The notes beneath the pieces are model-generated. The model did not search any database. It was given only the letters and a program-made list of their open reading frames with translations, and was not told the origin of the DNA. Made by a program: the position numbers and the translations under genes. A stretch of DNA of 32,620 nucleotides from a virus, in the IMG/VR virus record IMGVR_UViG_3300007539_000096, positions 1-32,620 of that record; one strand, written 5' to 3'. Shown here one piece after another: positions 1 through 6,333 of this stretch (positions are counted from its first letter, which is position 1; every line of letters begins with the position of its first letter).

Positions 1-13
1 ACTTCGGAACCCC
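1..13. repeat. 13-bp terminal direct repeat, left copy (putative cos overhang or circular overlap)
   Basis: Bases 1-13 (acttcggaacccc) are identical to 32608-32620. A chance match of this length at the two ends is about 1 in 67 million. The repeat lies in the gap between the last early gene (ends at 79) and the small terminase gene, where lambda-type phages carry cos. Its length is close to known cos overhangs (lambda 12 nt), so end-repaired cohesive ends are a good explanation; an assembly overlap of a circular molecule is the alternative. Confidence 0.75.
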
Positions 14-78
14 AGCTGCATACCCGGCTGGCAAGAGATTCCTTTATCGGTAAAGCCAGCGTTACCGTTACAGTTGCG
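1..78. other. Intergenic region next to the genome ends (putative cos/packaging region, left part)
   Basis: No gene is supported here. Joined to 32566-32620 across the ends it forms a roughly 120-base non-coding stretch between the last early gene and the small terminase gene. It holds an imperfect inverted repeat, GCTGGC at 27-32 and GCCAGC at 55-60, with TTTA/TAAA (43-46, 51-54) inside it. This may fold, but it has no T-tract and I do not call it a terminator. Assignment as packaging region is by position only. Confidence 0.4.
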
Positions 79-411
79 CTAGGCTGCGTCATCGCTGCCT
101 CCTGTCTTAGTCGTATTGCCAACCCTGCTCCGACGCCGCCTTGGCCTACTGCAACGCTTAGCCAGCCACTTATCAGCAGCAGCACAGAACATACGGCACG
201 ACTCAAACAGAAACCCGTCATCATCCAGCTCTGCCCTATGCGGCGCAGTAGTGCATGTGTGGTGGTTGGCTCGCTCTGCTTTCCTCCAGTAATGCACCAT
301 GTAGCTGCTGCCGCCTAGGTGCTGTGCCCTGACGGTGAAGCCGCGCTCTACCAAGTCGGCCACCACCCAGTCCACGTCCCTGCTGTCTACCGTGATGTTG
401 CGCTTAGTCAT
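79..411 (-). CDS. Hypothetical protein, basic C-terminus
   Basis: About 110 residues, family not recognised. The start at 411 is chosen because a strong GGAGGTGAG ribosome binding site stands just before ATG; it overlaps the upstream gene end by 8 nt, which suggests translational coupling. An in-frame upstream Met (423) would place the binding site inside the gene. The N-terminal part (DSRDVDWVVADLVERGF, then a VHYWRKAE segment) looks like a small alpha/beta fold. The C-terminal third is rich in Arg and Cys (C-SRPRRRRSR), so nucleic-acid binding is possible but unproven. It is the last gene of the leftward early block and abuts the putative cos region. Confidence 0.6.
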   Translation of the reverse strand: MTKRNITVDSRDVDWVVADLVERGFTVRAQHLGGSSYMVHYWRKAERANHHTCTTAPHRAELDDDGFLFESCRMFCAAADKWLAKRCSRPRRRRSRVGNTTKTGGSDDAA

Positions 412-604
412 ACTCACCTCCACGCCTGACTATCTGGCGGACCGCGTCTATATCCAGCCCGTAGCTGCATAACGCGCCGCATATCGCGTTGTTGAGCAGC
501 ATCGCAATCTGTGCCAGTTCGTCCGTGTCTAAGCCTGTATCAGTTGCAGCTGTTGCAACTCCTGCGTATCCGTCTTCGCCTTGTATGGTTATCGTGATGG
601 TCAT
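404..604 (-). CDS. Small hypothetical protein
   Basis: 66 residues, no family recognised. The N-terminus is an alternating beta-strand (MTITITIQGEDGY) followed by an Ala/Thr-rich linker and a hydrophobic helix (LAQIAMLLNNAICGALCSYG). ATG follows a GAAAGGAAAAC leader (good SD). It lies between the replisome organiser (13 nt away) and the last early gene (8-nt overlap), so it is probably co-expressed with replication genes. It contains one of the 14 GTTGCAAC palindromes (552-559), read here as Val-Ala-Thr. The start MTIT resembles that of the RusA-like gene upstream, but the rest does not match. Confidence 0.6.
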   Translation of the reverse strand: MTITITIQGEDGYAGVATAATDTGLDTDELAQIAMLLNNAICGALCSYGLDIDAVRQIVRRGGEYD

Positions 605-617
605 GTTTTCCTTTCTA

Positions 618-1571
618 TTATGCTGATGTTATCTGTTCCTTAAGCTGCTTCCGCTTCTGCCTCAGTTCCGCATACTGCTGTTTCACCTCCTCTGTAGCCA
701 TCATGTCCCACTGCAAGCCGTGCGGTGTCTGCATGGCGTAGTGTGTCTCGATGTGCTTAATCTGCTCCTGTATCGCATCCAGCTGCTGTTTAAGGGTCCA
801 CACGGTCTTAGGTTGGCTCTGCTGCCGCGCAGGTGCAGTGGCAGTTGCAGCCATAGGGCGGTCACAGCGGTTGAGCCAGTTCACGAACCTGCGCCGGGTC
901 AGCTGTTTGCCGTTAGTCAGGCACCATGCCTGGGCCTTGCCGTATTCCTGCTGCACATCTATGCCGCTGTAGCAGGACATGCCTTGCAGCTGGGTCAGGT
1001 AGTCATCGTCACACAGAACAGGCTTTTTAGCCTTTTGTGACGTTGGCACTGCTCCAGCAGTGCATTCAGAAGCAGGTGAACGCCCAACGTCTTTTTCTGC
1101 TTCTGCTTCTGCCTCTGCCTCTGCTTGGGTTAACGCCGGTTTACTGTGGTTTACCGTGGTTAACGAGTGTTTACAGGTGTTTACATCGTAAACATTTTTG
1201 TTTACGGATTGTTTACGCGAGCGGTAGTCGCGCATGTATTCACGCAGATACTCACGCCGCTCTTCATCGCTGCGGCGGTTTCGGTATGTCTCGTAGTTCA
1301 GCAGTGCCCAACCGCCAGGAACAGCAACGACTCTGCGACCGTCGTGTTCCGGGTTTTTGCTGTAAGGGTCAGGGTTGGACAAGACATCAAGTGCCGACTC
1401 TGTTTCCTCTATGCTGAGGTTTGCCGTGCGGGCCAGGCCCGGCAGTGATGCTTCGATGAATCCGGCAGCATCTGCCTTTGCCAGCATGGTCACAAACAGC
1501 AGCCGCACTTCCTTTGGTTCACTCCACAGGCTGCTCTCGGTGATGTTGCTGAATAATTTAGCGAACGCCAT
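618..1571 (-). CDS. Phage replisome organiser / replication initiation protein
   Basis: 317 residues. The N-terminal ~110 residues (AKLFSNITESSLW, then a helix-rich segment with SLPGLARTANLS and a GGWALLNYETYR segment) resemble the winged-helix N-terminal domain of phage replisome organisers and DnaD/lambda-O-type initiators. A charged linker (RREYLREYMRDYRSRK), an Ala-Glu repeat and a C-terminal helical region with a coiled coil (LKQQLDAIQEQIKHIE) follow, the latter suited to recruiting host helicase loader. ATG at 1571 follows GAAAGGAAGGCGTA. The central linker contains a dense phased iteron array (1129-1216), as in lambda O, which carries ori inside the gene. No phage helicase or polymerase is visible, so it must use host machinery. 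Family call rests on overall pattern. Confidence 0.75.
   Translation of the reverse strand: MAFAKLFSNITESSLWSEPKEVRLLFVTMLAKADAAGFIEASLPGLARTANLSIEETESALDVLSNPDPYSKNPEHDGRRVVAVPGGWALLNYETYRNRRSDEERREYLREYMRDYRSRKQSVNKNVYDVNTCKHSLTTVNHSKPALTQAEAEAEAEAEKDVGRSPASECTAGAVPTSQKAKKPVLCDDDYLTQLQGMSCYSGIDVQQEYGKAQAWCLTNGKQLTRRRFVNWLNRCDRPMAATATAPARQQSQPKTVWTLKQQLDAIQEQIKHIETHYAMQTPHGLQWDMMATEEVKQQYAELRQKRKQLKEQITSA
1129..1216. repeat. Phased iteron array GTT(T/A)AC: putative phage replication origin inside the initiator gene
   Basis: On the plus strand GTTTAC or GTTAAC starts at 1129, 1139, 1149, 1159, 1169 and 1179, exactly 10 bp apart, then GTAAAC (the reverse complement) at 1188-1193, then GTTTAC at 1200 and 1211: nine copies in 88 bp. 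The period of 10 is not a multiple of 3, so the encoded protein does not repeat; the constraint is on the DNA. The 3' part is AT-rich (1180-1215) and could melt. Helical phasing puts the first six sites on one face of the helix. Lambda and some lactococcal phages likewise place iterons inside the initiator gene. Confidence 0.8.
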
Positions 1572-1719
1572 TACGCCTTCCTTTCGTTTTCACTGGTTCA
1601 GTCACGAAATACGCGCAGCCCTTGCTCAAACACGTCCTGACGCTGACGCCGTTTCTGGTGTAGCTGTGGACGCTGATGTTGCCGCAGAGGCTGCATTGTG
1701 TGTAGGTGCTACGGTTCAT
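1558..1719 (-). CDS. Small C4 zinc-ribbon protein
   Basis: 53 residues. Cysteines at about positions 9, 12, 30 and 35 (QCSLCGN ... RTCLSKGC) fit a single treble-clef or zinc-ribbon site. The start at 1719 overlaps the stop of the RusA-like gene as ATGA, and the 3' end runs 14 nt into the replisome organiser gene, so the three are probably translationally coupled. The tail is basic (EPVKTKGRRNGVR). Without this gene there would be an unexplained 144-nt gap in a tightly packed operon. Role unknown; a nucleic-acid-binding accessory protein for replication or recombination is an inference from its neighbours. Confidence 0.7.
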   Translation of the reverse strand: MNRSTYTQCSLCGNISVHSYTRNGVSVRTCLSKGCAYFVTEPVKTKGRRNGVR

Positions 1720-2198
1720 AACGGTTGCAACACTCCACCAGCCTGTTCCTCAATCTGCCGCACAACCACGCTGCACCCGCACAGCTGCCGCTCCTCGCAA
1801 TACACCTTTTCCACATACTGCCGCGCAACCTGGCTGTCGTCGCGCCAGACTATGCCTGTCATCGCATCCTCCACAGCCCGCATCAATTTCGTGGCGTCAG
1901 GTTTATGAACGTGCCACTTAGGTGCGGTCTCCTTCAGAATCCTGCCGCCGCTCCGATAATGGCTCTTAGGCCGATGCATATGCAGTGTCAGACTCAGCTC
2001 CAGCGGCCCGTCCAGCAGCTCACAGTCAGCCTGTTCATGCATGGCTTCTAGCGCAGCTCTAGCCACATCCTGACGCCACATGCGCCCGTTCTCACCAGAT
2101 GCATCAACCATGCAGATTCTGCCACTGTGTTTGTTGATGAATCCGCGTTTTGACCCAGCCGGGCGAGGTGTCCCATAAACGGTGAAGGTTATGGTCAT
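1716..2198 (-). CDS. rusA: RusA-like Holliday junction resolvase
   Basis: 160 residues, close to RusA-family length. RusA dimers cut Holliday junctions and resolve branched DNA before packaging. The N-terminal strand (TITFTVYGTPRPAGSKRGF) matches the family start. The acidic signature is present: HKPDATKL (D101), EDAMTGIVW (D111) and RDDSQV (D120, D121), followed by K131 in YVEKVY. The start at 2198 has a near-perfect GGAGG site and overlaps the upstream stop as ATGA. The gene ends in ATGA shared with the zinc-ribbon gene downstream. The classical KPDxDN is KPDATK here, so one of the usual second acidic positions is replaced by Thr. Activity is likely, given the remaining Asp residues, but this is inference. 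Confidence 0.85.
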   Translation of the reverse strand: MTITFTVYGTPRPAGSKRGFINKHSGRICMVDASGENGRMWRQDVARAALEAMHEQADCELLDGPLELSLTLHMHRPKSHYRSGGRILKETAPKWHVHKPDATKLMRAVEDAMTGIVWRDDSQVARQYVEKVYCEERQLCGCSVVVRQIEEQAGGVLQPL

Positions 2199-2210
2199 CG
2201 GTCCACCTCC
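2194..2210. repeat. 17-bp exact repeat, copy 1: gene end + RBS + start junction
   Basis: gtcatcggtccacctcc occurs here and at 2584-2600. On the minus strand it encodes the end of one gene (Glu-Val-Asp-Arg-stop), the GGAGG ribosome binding site and the overlapping ATGA start of the next gene. A duplicated coupling junction can arise by local duplication or recombination between gene cassettes. Confidence 0.8.
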
Positions 2211-2377
2211 TTCATTCGCCAGCTTTCTGGGTCAAATGTGCATCTCTTAACCTGGTAGTGCAGGTGAAACAAAACCCGGTCTTCAAGAGGCATCGACCAC
2301 CACCGTTCTTGCTCGAAGAACTCAATCCGATGCCACTCGCCCCGCGCCAGCGCCTCGTAGATTTCGGTTTTAGTCAT
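2195..2377 (-). CDS. Small hypothetical protein
   Basis: 60 residues, family not recognised. It is aromatic-rich and charged (ARGEWHRIEFFEQERWWSMPLEDRVLFHLHYQ). The start at 2377 follows AGGAGGCGCAGA and overlaps the upstream gene by 8 nt; the stop overlaps the RusA-like start as ATGA. It ends in Glu-Val-Asp-Arg, the same four residues as the protein encoded at 2585-2842, because the 17-bp DNA junction is duplicated (see repeats). Coupling to the resolvase suggests a role in the same recombination block, but nothing in the sequence defines it. Confidence 0.65.
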   Translation of the reverse strand: MTKTEIYEALARGEWHRIEFFEQERWWSMPLEDRVLFHLHYQVKRCTFDPESWRMKEVDR

Positions 2378-2588
2378 TCTGCGCCTCCTGTTTTGCAGCA
2401 GATGTAAAGTCCCGCTTTAAAGCTGCTGCACTCTTCTCAGCCCAACGTCCGCACCAGCTGTCGCGGTGAACCAGCATCTCCTCGTCGTAGATGGCGAAAC
2501 TGCGACACACCCCGGCGTAATGCACGGTCTTGGACGGCTCGTAGTGTTTGCACAGCTGGCATCGTCGCTCTATCAGCGGCCTTGTCAT
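2370..2588 (-). CDS. Small C4 zinc-finger-like protein
   Basis: 72 residues with Cys-x-x-Cys (RRCQLCKHYEP), a third Cys (GVCRSF) and a fourth (SWCGRW), a spacing compatible with one zinc site. The start at 2588 is chosen because GGAGGTGGACCG lies directly upstream and ATGA overlaps the preceding stop; an in-frame Met at 2609 lacks a proper site. The C-terminus is a charged helix (WAEKSAAALKRDFTSAAKQEAQ). The gene overlaps the next one by 8 nt. Family not recognised; similar short Cys-rich proteins occur repeatedly in this early region. Confidence 0.65.
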   Translation of the reverse strand: MTRPLIERRCQLCKHYEPSKTVHYAGVCRSFAIYDEEMLVHRDSWCGRWAEKSAAALKRDFTSAAKQEAQND

Positions 2589-2600
2589 CGGTCCACCTCC
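2584..2600. repeat. 17-bp exact repeat, copy 2: gene end + RBS + start junction
   Basis: Second copy of the sequence at 2194-2210, again covering Glu-Val-Asp-Arg-stop of one gene and the RBS and ATG of the next. The flanking genes are not similar to each other apart from this junction. Confidence 0.8.
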
Positions 2601-2842
2601 AGTTCCCACTTGTCCTCCTCCCAGCTCTGAACCAAGTCGGCTGCCTGCATTATTGCAGTATCAGCATCAGCGACCGCGCCACACTCAGGGCACTCTGGAT
2701 TTTCCACAGTGTCAGGTTCTGCCGGGTAGCAGGATTCAGGTGGTCCATAAAGCTGCGCCGAGCAGCCGAAGGTCACGTCTACGTCGTACTCATGCCCGCA
2801 ATTGTTGCACTCATAGCTAACTGTTGCACTAGTCACTCTCAT
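2585..2842 (-). CDS. Small zinc-ribbon protein
   Basis: 85 residues. The N-terminal half carries CNNCGHEYDVDV and the middle CPECGA, a two-knuckle zinc ribbon (CxxC ... CxxC), with two further Cys between them (FGCSAQ, ESCYPAE). The rest is acidic (DTAIMQAADLVQSWEEDKWELEVDR). The start at 2842 follows GGAGGAGAA, the best site in the area; an in-frame Met at 2911 would run back through the preceding gene. It ends in the duplicated EVDR/ATGA junction. Acidic zinc ribbons of this kind in phages are often host-factor binding proteins, but that is only a general expectation here. Confidence 0.65.
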   Translation of the reverse strand: MRVTSATVSYECNNCGHEYDVDVTFGCSAQLYGPPESCYPAEPDTVENPECPECGAVADADTAIMQAADLVQSWEEDKWELEVDR

Positions 2843-2855
2843 TTCTCCTCCGTGG

Positions 2856-3065
2856 TTAGATTTTGACTCTCTCGAAAACCCGCATGAAGTCGGCGTAGGG
2901 CCGTGCTGCATCCGGTTGCTGCGCGTCGTCCAGTCTCCTGTAGAGCACGCCTCTCCTCGGCCTGGTGTTGGCTAATCTCAGCTCCAGATTCTCGTTCACA
3001 ACCAGCACCCGAATGCTTTTGTGATGTTTGTGCTGCCACTGAGTCACGTTGATGTTCTCGCTCAT
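2856..3065 (-). CDS. Small hypothetical protein
   Basis: 69 residues, family not recognised. The composition is protein-like (KSIRVLVVNENLELRLANTRPRRGVLYRRL ... YADFMRVFERVKI): a hydrophobic strand pair followed by a basic helix. AGGAGGAGACATGAACC precedes ATG at 3065. A second reading frame starting at 3072 uses the same binding site but gives a Gln/Arg/Ser-rich, low-hydrophobicity product, so I prefer this frame. It lies 15 nt downstream of the SSB-like gene and 13 nt upstream of the zinc-ribbon gene, inside the DNA-metabolism block. Confidence 0.55.
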   Translation of the reverse strand: MSENINVTQWQHKHHKSIRVLVVNENLELRLANTRPRRGVLYRRLDDAQQPDAARPYADFMRVFERVKI

Positions 3066-3080
3066 GGTTCATGTCTCCTC

Positions 3081-3362
3081 CTAGAACGGCGGGTTGTCAT
3101 TCTGCCAGTCAGCGGCAGGCACATCCTCGTCGCGGATTTTGCTCTGCGGCTTGCTCGGCTGCTGCTCGGACTGCTTCTGGAACGGCGGCTCGAACTTGAG
3201 GCTAATCCAGCGCGTGCCTTTGGCGCTGGTTTTGAGCCAGCCGCTGACCCGCAGCTCTACGCCGCCGACCAGCACGTTGCCTTTGTAGTCGGGCCGGGCG
3301 CTGTTGCCGCCTTTGTCGTTCTCAAACATGCTGCCTGTTTCCGGTTTCATTTCGTATGCCAT
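3081..3362 (-). CDS. SSB-like small DNA-binding protein
   Basis: 93 residues. The core (YKGNVLVGGVELRVSGWLKTSAKGTRWISLKFEPPF) has the strand-rich pattern of small OB-type or DUF736-like phage proteins. A flexible linker rich in Gln, Ser and Lys follows, then an acidic tip ending in Asn-Asp-Asn-Pro-Pro-Phe. This layout, fold plus linker plus acidic tail ending in P-F, mimics bacterial SSB, whose tail ends in D-D-D-I-P-F and docks repair proteins. It is encoded just downstream of the DNA methyltransferase and in the same block as the RecE-like nuclease and RusA, which supports a single-strand-binding or recombination role. Start 3362 has GAAAGGAAC upstream. Function is inferred from architecture, not from a certain family match. 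Confidence 0.6.
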   Translation of the reverse strand: MAYEMKPETGSMFENDKGGNSARPDYKGNVLVGGVELRVSGWLKTSAKGTRWISLKFEPPFQKQSEQQPSKPQSKIRDEDVPAADWQNDNPPF

Positions 3363-3399
3363 ATCTGTTGTTCCTTTCTCTTGTTGTTAACGGTTGCAA

Positions 3400-4056
3400 C
3401 TAAAACGAAAACACTTCCTGCGCCAGCCGTTTAGCAGCTATCTCGCAGTAGCGTTCCTCAATCTCGATTCCGATTGCCTTGCGGCCCAAGTCTTTCGCTG
3501 CGCGTAGTGTGGTGCCGCTGCCCATAAAAGGGTCGAGGATTGTTTTCGCGGCATCTACTAAAAGAATACACCACCTCATTAACTCCAAAGGCTTCTGTGT
3601 TGGATGCAAGACTTTTTCACCGGCCTCACTGTCTCTAACCAATCCCTTCCATAAATGCCTAAATATGGACGGCGACCTTAATACGTTTGTCCAAGCCATT
3701 TCGCAGTCTGAAAAAGAATTATCAGGTCCGCGCCCTCCTCCAGTCTTATCCCACACAATCCATCCGTTAGATGGCGGCAACTTACCTGCGTAATAATTAG
3801 CACCAAATGTTATAGTGTAGCGGTGACCTAAAATAAATGCCGGGTCAAAAGGCTTGTCGTCACCAAACACAGGGGGCTTACCGCCACGCATTATCCTCCT
3901 GTTACCTTTGCCGACAACTTGCGGCTTCATCACGTAACCAATCCCATACGGCGGGTCAGTCAGCACTAAGTCAACCTTCGGCAGCGTCGGAAGTATCTCT
4001 CGACAGTCACCGTGATAGATAGTGCAGGAGTCGTCTTGGTAGTAGGGTTTCATCAT
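3400..4056 (-). CDS. DNA methyltransferase (N6-adenine or N4-cytosine, beta-class)
   Basis: 218 residues. Motif IV DPPY is at 34-37, HPTQKP (motif X) lies in the C-terminal half and the AdoMet-binding motif I DPFMGSGT starts at 175; the order IV-X-I is that of beta-class amino-methyltransferases. The segment between them (about 40-150) holds the target-recognition part and is visibly more AT-rich than neighbouring genes (3540-3900), suggesting it has been exchanged. No partner nuclease is encoded beside it, so this is an orphan phage enzyme that could protect phage DNA from host restriction or mark it. The start at 4056 overlaps the upstream stop as ATGA. The recognition site cannot be read from sequence; the over-represented GTTGCAAC palindrome is one testable candidate. 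Confidence 0.9.
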   Translation of the reverse strand: MMKPYYQDDSCTIYHGDCREILPTLPKVDLVLTDPPYGIGYVMKPQVVGKGNRRIMRGGKPPVFGDDKPFDPAFILGHRYTITFGANYYAGKLPPSNGWIVWDKTGGGRGPDNSFSDCEMAWTNVLRSPSIFRHLWKGLVRDSEAGEKVLHPTQKPLELMRWCILLVDAAKTILDPFMGSGTTLRAAKDLGRKAIGIEIEERYCEIAAKRLAQEVFSF

Positions 4057-4370
4057 TTAATCCTTATGCACGGCGTATTGTTGTTTCCGAACGCTGCACA
4101 GGTCGTGGGATGCAGCGTGATTGTTTTCCCGGTCCAGTCGGTGTCGCTGTTGCCGTATTTGGCCACGAGCGTCTTGACGTTCGTTTTGTTCAGGACCAAG
4201 CCCTTGGTGCCTTTGGTGAAGTAGAGGATAACCCGCTTTTTGCCTGGGTCTGAAGCGGCACCCTTCACCACCTCAACCTTCGCTTCCTTAATCACGACCT
4301 GCACGTCTTTGCCGTCTAGGTCTGGCGCGGCAATGTATTTTTCGCTGGTGTAGAATTTTAGAACGTTCAT
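4053..4370 (-). CDS. Conserved phage protein of the recombination module (KGLVLNKTN type)
   Basis: 105 residues. The pattern (MNVLKFYTSEKYIAAPDLDGKDVQVVI ... VILYFTKGTKGLVLNKTNVKTL ... WTGKTITLHPTTCAAFG ... CIRIK) matches a small beta-rich protein common in siphoviruses next to RecE/exonuclease genes. It is usually left as hypothetical; an OB-like nucleic-acid-binding fold is plausible. It lies 4 nt downstream of the PD-(D/E)xK nuclease gene and overlaps the methyltransferase as ATGA. No recognisable annealase (RecT, Beta, Erf) is present in this genome, so this protein or the SSB-like one could partner the nuclease. That is inference. Confidence 0.65.
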   Translation of the reverse strand: MNVLKFYTSEKYIAAPDLDGKDVQVVIKEAKVEVVKGAASDPGKKRVILYFTKGTKGLVLNKTNVKTLVAKYGNSDTDWTGKTITLHPTTCAAFGNNNTPCIRIK

Positions 4371-4374
4371 AGCT

Positions 4375-5322
4375 TTAGTCCATCATCAGGGTTTCACCGG
4401 CAATACTCAGTTCAGTCATCGCATCGTCCATCATCCAGCTCGGAGTCATCAGCTGCGGTATGGAGCCGCCTTCTGCGTTGGCTTCCGTGTAGGTCGGGTA
4501 GTGTTTCATATGCTCGCAGAGCTGCAACCGTTGCAACGCATCCGAAACTTCCTGCTTGGCTTGTGCATACCATCCGTCAGCTAATTCAGTAACGAAGACA
4601 CAGGGCGGGTCTGATTTCTGCAGGAATATGAACACAAATCGGTCCACCTTCAAGCCCGCAGCGCGTGCGACTTCGGTGTAAATGTGTGCCTGCCTGTGGT
4701 AGCCGAAATTCAGCACCATCTGCCGCACTTTGTCAGGATGTGCGTCCGCGCAGGTCTTCAAGTCAACGATGGTCCCGGCACCGTAGCCGTCCATGCGTAT
4801 GCGCCACGGTCTGCCGTTCCACTCAGCAAACACCGAGCCTTCCCAGTGTGTCATCAGCCGCAGCAACCCAGCCGCGAACGTGTCCGAGTTGAGCACCCGC
4901 CGCGCATTCAGGAGCTGGGTAAGCTCCGACTGGCTCAGAATGGTTTTGTCGCTGTGTTGCGCCGCCCATTCCTTGCAGTAGGTCGCGTTCCAGTTCCAAG
5001 GCTTGAGACCAGTGCTGCTCGGATACTCGGCAGGAGCAGTGTAGAAGTCCTCGCGGCCTTCGAGCAGGAAGCTGTGCCAGATGCTGCCCAGCTCCATTTG
5101 TTTTGTGCGAGGTTTTGAGTAAAGCCCGCTCTGCTGCTGCCAGTAGCGTTCAGGTGACTTTATGAACGTGTCGAGGCTGCTCTTGTTCAGACTCTGGTGC
5201 GCGTGATATTCCTGCGCATCCATTGCCACGATAGGGCAGGGGAGCGGCGCTGGTTTGGATTTTAGTTTTTTCTGTCTCATGGTTGTTTCTGGTTCTGGTG
5301 GTTGTGTGTGGTCAATCCACAT
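4375..5322 (-). CDS. PD-(D/E)xK nuclease, RecE / exonuclease VIII-like
   Basis: 315 residues. The second half follows the RecE C-terminal (PDDEXK-like, DUF3799) pattern: SLNKSSLDTFIKSPERYW near the start of the domain, MELGSIWHSFLLEG with H83, D178 in RIRMDGYG, the D187-x-K189 pair in TIVDLKT, and QAHIY (Q211, Y215). RecE-type enzymes degrade the 5' strand of dsDNA to feed single-strand annealing. No Cas4-type cysteine cluster is present. The start at 5322 overlaps the upstream gene by 11 nt with GGAG upstream; Met15 is an alternative. It sits upstream of the recombination-module protein, methyltransferase, SSB-like and RusA genes. A GTTGCAAC palindrome lies inside (4530-4537). Confidence 0.85.
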   Translation of the reverse strand: MWIDHTQPPEPETTMRQKKLKSKPAPLPCPIVAMDAQEYHAHQSLNKSSLDTFIKSPERYWQQQSGLYSKPRTKQMELGSIWHSFLLEGREDFYTAPAEYPSSTGLKPWNWNATYCKEWAAQHSDKTILSQSELTQLLNARRVLNSDTFAAGLLRLMTHWEGSVFAEWNGRPWRIRMDGYGAGTIVDLKTCADAHPDKVRQMVLNFGYHRQAHIYTEVARAAGLKVDRFVFIFLQKSDPPCVFVTELADGWYAQAKQEVSDALQRLQLCEHMKHYPTYTEANAEGGSIPQLMTPSWMMDDAMTELSIAGETLMMD

Positions 5323-5596
5323 TTTTGAGTCTCCAATACCTGGTGTAGTGCCCAGCCACGTTTACTGTCACTGACTCGACTCTACCTTCGACCTCTGCTG
5401 TTCGAAGTTTCTCGCCGGCTGTAGTGCGGTGGCAATTCAGCATCCGCGCAACCTCCGGTGTGGTTTTCCATCCCTCAGCTTTGAGCTGTTCCGGTGTCGG
5501 CCCGGCGAATTCACGGGTCCAGTCGTCAGGTAATGCAATCACAGCTTTGTAGCCGTTGCTTGTTGCGCCTGTATTTTTGCTACGATGCTCTGCCAT
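5312..5596 (-). CDS. Helix-turn-helix protein, probable DNA-binding
   Basis: 94 residues. The segment WKTTPEVARMLNCHRTTAGEKLRTAEVEGRVESVTVNVAGHYTRYWRL reads as a winged helix: a helix-turn-helix (TPEVARMLNC-HRTTAGEKL) followed by a two-strand wing and an RYWRL end seen in several phage wHTH proteins. The N-terminal part (YKAVIALPDDWTREFAGPTPEQL) may be a separate strand-helix unit. The start at 5596 is chosen for AAAGGAGAATACAA directly upstream; it lies inside the end of the metallophosphoesterase gene. Could be an early transcription factor or a DNA-replication accessory protein. No exact family recognised. Confidence 0.65.
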   Translation of the reverse strand: MAEHRSKNTGATSNGYKAVIALPDDWTREFAGPTPEQLKAEGWKTTPEVARMLNCHRTTAGEKLRTAEVEGRVESVTVNVAGHYTRYWRLKNVD

Positions 5597-6333
5597 TTGT
5601 ATTCTCCTTTGTTGCACTCAAACACTACGAATCCGAAATCAACCAAACCGTTGCAACGGCGGCTGCCATACTTGCTGCCGTGTCCCTGCAACGCCGGTGT
5701 GGTCATTGCCAGCCAGTCTGGTCCACCTGCATAGCTGTGGTAGTGGACGTGGCTGCGAATGATGACGTCAGCCTTCGGAGCCAGTTCAGCCTCAGCCCAG
5801 AGCTGGTTCCACAAGTGCTCCTTCGCCACCGCTGTGTGGCGACCGTGCGGCACCGAGCTAGAGCCACAGTGGTGCTTAAGGTCGAACACGACGCCCTCCA
5901 CGTCGACCCACTCGTGGCTTCCGATTTTGGCGTTCAAATCAGCAGCGACCTGGTTCTCGAAGTCCTCTGCATCGCCAGTGTGGCTGGCTGTGCCATATGT
6001 GCATACCACTTTGGTTTTTCTGCTGATTCCAACCCGCGCAGCAACCACAGCCATCTCAGCCTGCTCCTGCCGGTCAGTCGTGGTTTGCTCGGTGCCGCCG
6101 CTGCGGTAGCCACTGCCATCAATCATGTCGCCGTTCAGGAACAGCACGTCATACGGTCCATGCTTCAGCACTTCGCGTTTGTAGAAGTCCCAGCACGCAC
6201 GTTGGACGGTGGCATACTTCTGCCGCTTGGTTCTGCTGTCATCGTCGTTCTTCTCCGCGAGCCACCAAGCGGGCGGTGTAAGCCCGACCAGATGGCCGCA
6301 GTGGAAGTCGCTTAGGATTAGTATTCGTTTCAT
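5539..6333 (-). CDS. Calcineurin-like metallophosphoesterase
   Basis: 264 residues with the metallophosphoesterase metal-site motifs in order: D9-x-H11 in SDFHCGH, G68-D69 in LNGDMID, a histidine in YGTASHTG (H118, replacing the usual GNH(E/D) with G-T-x-x-H), and H195-x-H197 in SHVHYH. The family hydrolyses phosphomono- or phosphodiesters with two metal ions. Phage members include nucleic-acid phosphatases and cyclic phosphodiesterases; the substrate cannot be told here. It starts 14 nt after the end of the GIY-YIG gene, with no clear SD, and its 3' end overlaps the HTH gene by 58 nt, a larger overlap than elsewhere in the operon. An anti-defence role (cleaving cyclic nucleotides) is possible but unsupported. 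Confidence 0.85.
   Translation of the reverse strand: MKRILILSDFHCGHLVGLTPPAWWLAEKNDDDSRTKRQKYATVQRACWDFYKREVLKHGPYDVLFLNGDMIDGSGYRSGGTEQTTTDRQEQAEMAVVAARVGISRKTKVVCTYGTASHTGDAEDFENQVAADLNAKIGSHEWVDVEGVVFDLKHHCGSSSVPHGRHTAVAKEHLWNQLWAEAELAPKADVIIRSHVHYHSYAGGPDWLAMTTPALQGHGSKYGSRRCNGLVDFGFVVFECNKGEYKWQSIVAKIQAQQATATKL

Noticed and set aside
1090-1130. Repeated CTTCTGC/CCTCTGC units
   Set aside because: Period of 6 matches the Glu-Ala codon repeat of the protein linker, so it is explained at protein level, unlike the adjacent 10-bp iterons.
2839-3072. Alternative frame sharing the RBS of the 2856-3065 gene
   Set aside because: Product is Gln/Arg/Ser-rich with little hydrophobic core; the other frame is more protein-like.
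5494-6315. Plus-strand open frame over the metallophosphoesterase
   Set aside because: Antisense to a gene with all metal-site motifs; no RBS and no recognisable motif.
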